From contig JAUPFV010000001.1 of the NCBI GenBank assembly GCA_036936605.1, positions 346,033,081 to 346,097,080 on the forward strand: a DNA stretch of 64,000 bases, read 5' to 3'. Below are positions 61,851-64,000 of the stretch, in pieces (position 1 is the first letter of the stretch; each line of letters begins with the position of its first letter). The DNA is from Limnanthes douglasii subsp. nivea (taxonomy: Eukaryota > Streptophyta > Magnoliopsida > Brassicales > Limnanthaceae). A program made the position numbers and the translations under genes. The notes under the pieces are model-generated. The model was not told the DNA's origin. It saw only the letters and a program-made list of their open reading frames with translations, and ran no database searches.

Positions 61851-63820
61851 CATCTTCAAAGCAAATTATTGGAGAGGGACTCCAATATAAATGTGTCGAG
61901 GCACCTGCTTTGAGCTGAGTAGTAAGGCGGATTAAATGACTTTTCCGAGACCTATTTGAATTTTATGCAACAATATCACCTCCAAAAATTTCTAAAGATT
62001 CAAAAAATGCACACAAATCACTAACTTTATTTATCGGAATGATTTATTCAACAATACTAATGTCATTTATTCCCTCTTTTGGATACAAGTACTTGGTTGA
62101 GATGTCAAAAGAATCAATATCCTCAGTAATAACCAATGCACTATATTCCTTCGAAACTTCATAAGCTTCTTTAACCTTCAATTTGTTTTGAGAATGCTTC
62201 TTCATAAAGGTAGTTAGTTTCCCATTTTTCACTTAGTGCTTGTATCTCTTTCATTAATGCCACATATTCTTTTGTATCATACCCAATATCCTCATGGTAT
62301 TTGTGATACATATTATTTATGTTTTCTCGGAGTGTGTATAGGAAAAGGTTTGCAAAATTGCACTTTAATCCGAGTTTTATCGAATATTGTTACTACTCAC
62401 TCAGTCAAATTCGTAAAGTGGGTTGGGCAGATCCATTTGTTAGACATTGGCCTAGTATTCTATTGCGTACTGTACTCCTGCTGGCTTACTCTAGGCCTCA
62501 GAGTATATTGGCTTGATACTTTAGGTTGAACATTTGTTTTAAGTGATTGGGCTGCACTCAGAGTTCTCTAAAATTGGTTATGTTCCAACCGATCAAAAGA
62601 ACCTATCTCCGAAGCACGAGTCTCTTTTACCATATTTTGTTTTTCAACTTGATCTAACAAAGCCCCAAATATCATTGCTTGCTTCTTGGCCATAGTGTCC
62701 TTTAGTATCTCAGGAAGTAGTACCATTTAATAAGCTGCCAAAGCTACATATTCCTCGTAATATTCCATATCAGTTTTTACTTTGATAAAATAGTTAGTAT
62801 AATCCTTCAGACTTTTCCTAAATTTTTGTTTACAATATATTATAGTATCACCATTAGCTCGAAACTACTTACATCCCATAAAATATTGTCGAAAAACGTT
62901 CTGAAACATATCAAAAGTCTCGATATAATTCTGCGGAATCCGGTTAAACCACTTTAAAACAACAACCTTAAACGTTTGGGAGAAAGCCCTGCAAAGTGGC
63001 TTGTCATCATCATTAAAATTAATCATAAACTTTTTTAAATTGTTCAATGTGGATATTAGGATCCTGTGTTCCATCGAACTTTTTCAATTTAGAAATATCG
63101 AAATGCTTTGGTAGACTGCTAGAGAGTATTTCCGAAGACAGAGGAGAAGATCTCCAATTATGACCAACTCTATAAAAATTAGCCCTAGGACCCTTGTTTA
63201 CCATCGCGTAAAGACCTTCCTCAGATAGAATTGTGTATTTGTTGTTCACTCGATATTCAAAATTTGGCTCCTCGAAGGATTTTGAATATACGTAACATAT
63301 TCTTTCTTAACATGGTCTTCAGAAAGCTGTACTTTTCCCTTCGAATCCTTGGTTCGATGAGCTACTCGATACTATTTTCTAAATTTCCTTGAATGTTTCT
63401 TTTTGTTATCCTTCTCCCAAAGATAAACCCTATCCGAGGAAGATCCACTTGCACCATATAGTGAATAATTACTAGATTCAGATGATTTATAATGATACAT
63501 TGGCTTCACCTTCCCCTTCAGAGAATAGCGACCATACCTTCGATACTTATCCTTATCATTAATTCGATGGTTATCATCCAACTCTTCTTTCTCAGAATTT
63601 TCCCTTCCAACCTCTGATCAAACATTTTTGAAGCCATCAAAGCGACTCTCTCAGAATTCAGCTTTTCAATTTCTTCTAAGAGTTCTTTTCTTCGAGCCAC
63701 TAAGATAGACTCTTCTAGTATCTCTCTAGTATATTGATCATCATATTGTTGGCCAGTTTCCACGTTATCTCCGATGAGGTTCCCTTCGAATTCTTTTTCG
63801 ATCATCAAGTCATTACTCAT
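61851..63820 (-). pseudogene. Element A gag (right copy)
   Basis: ATG 63820 starts MSNDLMIEKEFEGN with an acidic, coiled-coil-like N-terminus, shifting to 63581-63372, then 63249-63019 (ISKLKKFDGTQDPNIHIEQ) and 63074-62865 (AFSQTFKVVVLKWFNRIPQNY), the Retrotrans_gag core. Further on come MYHKYHEDIGYDTKEYVALM (about 62320), the usual place of a degenerate zinc knuckle, and 62232-62044. At least three frameshifts occur. Confidence 0.7.
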
Positions 63821-63881
63821 ATCAACTTATCATCGAATTTCCATCACTTAACTCTTTCGAAATCATAATAAAGTTTTTGAA

Positions 63882-63924
63882 AGACGAGTTCGGGTACAAA
63901 ACCGATTCCCACAAACAGTGCCAA
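63882..63924 (-). promoter_or_regulatory. Primer binding region of element A (right copy)
   Basis: Minus strand TTGGCACTGTTTGTGGGAA right after the LTR, one base different from the left copy. Confidence 0.55.
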
Positions 63925-64000
63925 TGATCATTTCAAAAATATTTTAAAGAGGTTTTACAAATAAAATAATGTTTGGAGGATTAAATTTGTAATATTAGTA
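63925..64000 (-). repeat. Element A second LTR, cut by the window end
   Basis: TGATCATTTCAAAAATATTT and on; matches 20505-20580. Confidence 0.85.

Larger units (their letters stand above)
53483..64000 (-). mobile_element. Element A, right copy (runs past the window end)
   Basis: Same order as the left copy but without element B and without the 1.8-kb deletion. On the minus strand it has the LTR at 63925 onward, PBS, gag, protease, RT, RNase H and integrase, then the plus-strand antisense ORF, minisatellite and second LTR. Each coding part has stops or shifts, so it cannot move on its own. It serves as the reference for what the left copy lost. Confidence 0.85.

Overview
The window is nuclear DNA of a flowering plant, most likely a eudicot. 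It is AT-rich, mostly repeats, with GT-AG introns, LTR retrotransposons of the Ty3/gypsy Tat and Athila types, an L1-type LINE, a tRNA-derived SINE, MULE and hAT remnants, and a plant-type non-RD leucine-rich-repeat receptor kinase. I cannot name the species. All family names come from reading the translations; no search was run.

Layout. 1-3216 is a flanking block of gene remnants. 3217-20884 is an old Tat-type Ty3/gypsy element (called A), coded on the minus strand, with CAACC target repeats on both sides. It carries an antisense ORF (4249-6652, plus strand) and a tandem repeat in its 3' untranslated part. A is split at 8077 by an internally deleted Athila-type element (called B, plus strand, LTRs 8078-10015 and 15698-17652). 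The inner right part of A appears twice, once between the two B LTRs and once after them. 20890-26350 holds an LTR-like remnant, degenerate minisatellites and a broken MuDR/MULE transposase (minus). 26355-30332 is the one near-intact host gene, a subfamily XII LRR receptor kinase (minus, four exons, one frameshift in the kinase). 30333-36000 holds its upstream region, a WD40 pseudogene exon, a small hypothetical ORF, a long inverted repeat with a 206-bp tandem duplication, and a SINE. 38044-43392 is a decayed LINE (minus), and a second LINE piece lies at 45190-46170. 47090-50430 holds minisatellites and remnants of an acidic ORF.

50300-64000 is a second copy of the 1-20884 region. It has the same flanking remnants, the same CAACC junction and a second copy of A, but no B element, no 1.8-kb deletion, and a private hAT-type MITE inside the LTR. 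It therefore shows what the left copy looked like before its rearrangements. Its polyprotein remnants (gag, protease, reverse transcriptase, RNase H, integrase) are more complete but still full of stops and shifts.

The only gene likely to have acted for the plant is the receptor kinase, a pattern-recognition or defence type by family. Everything else is mobile DNA, its wreckage, or gene fragments. The most interesting signals are the rearranged B/A structure with three identical target-site copies, the large duplication, a 38-bp templated insertion, the 104-residue in-frame duplication in the receptor ectodomain, and a minisatellite family that sits in and around MULE-type coding remnants.
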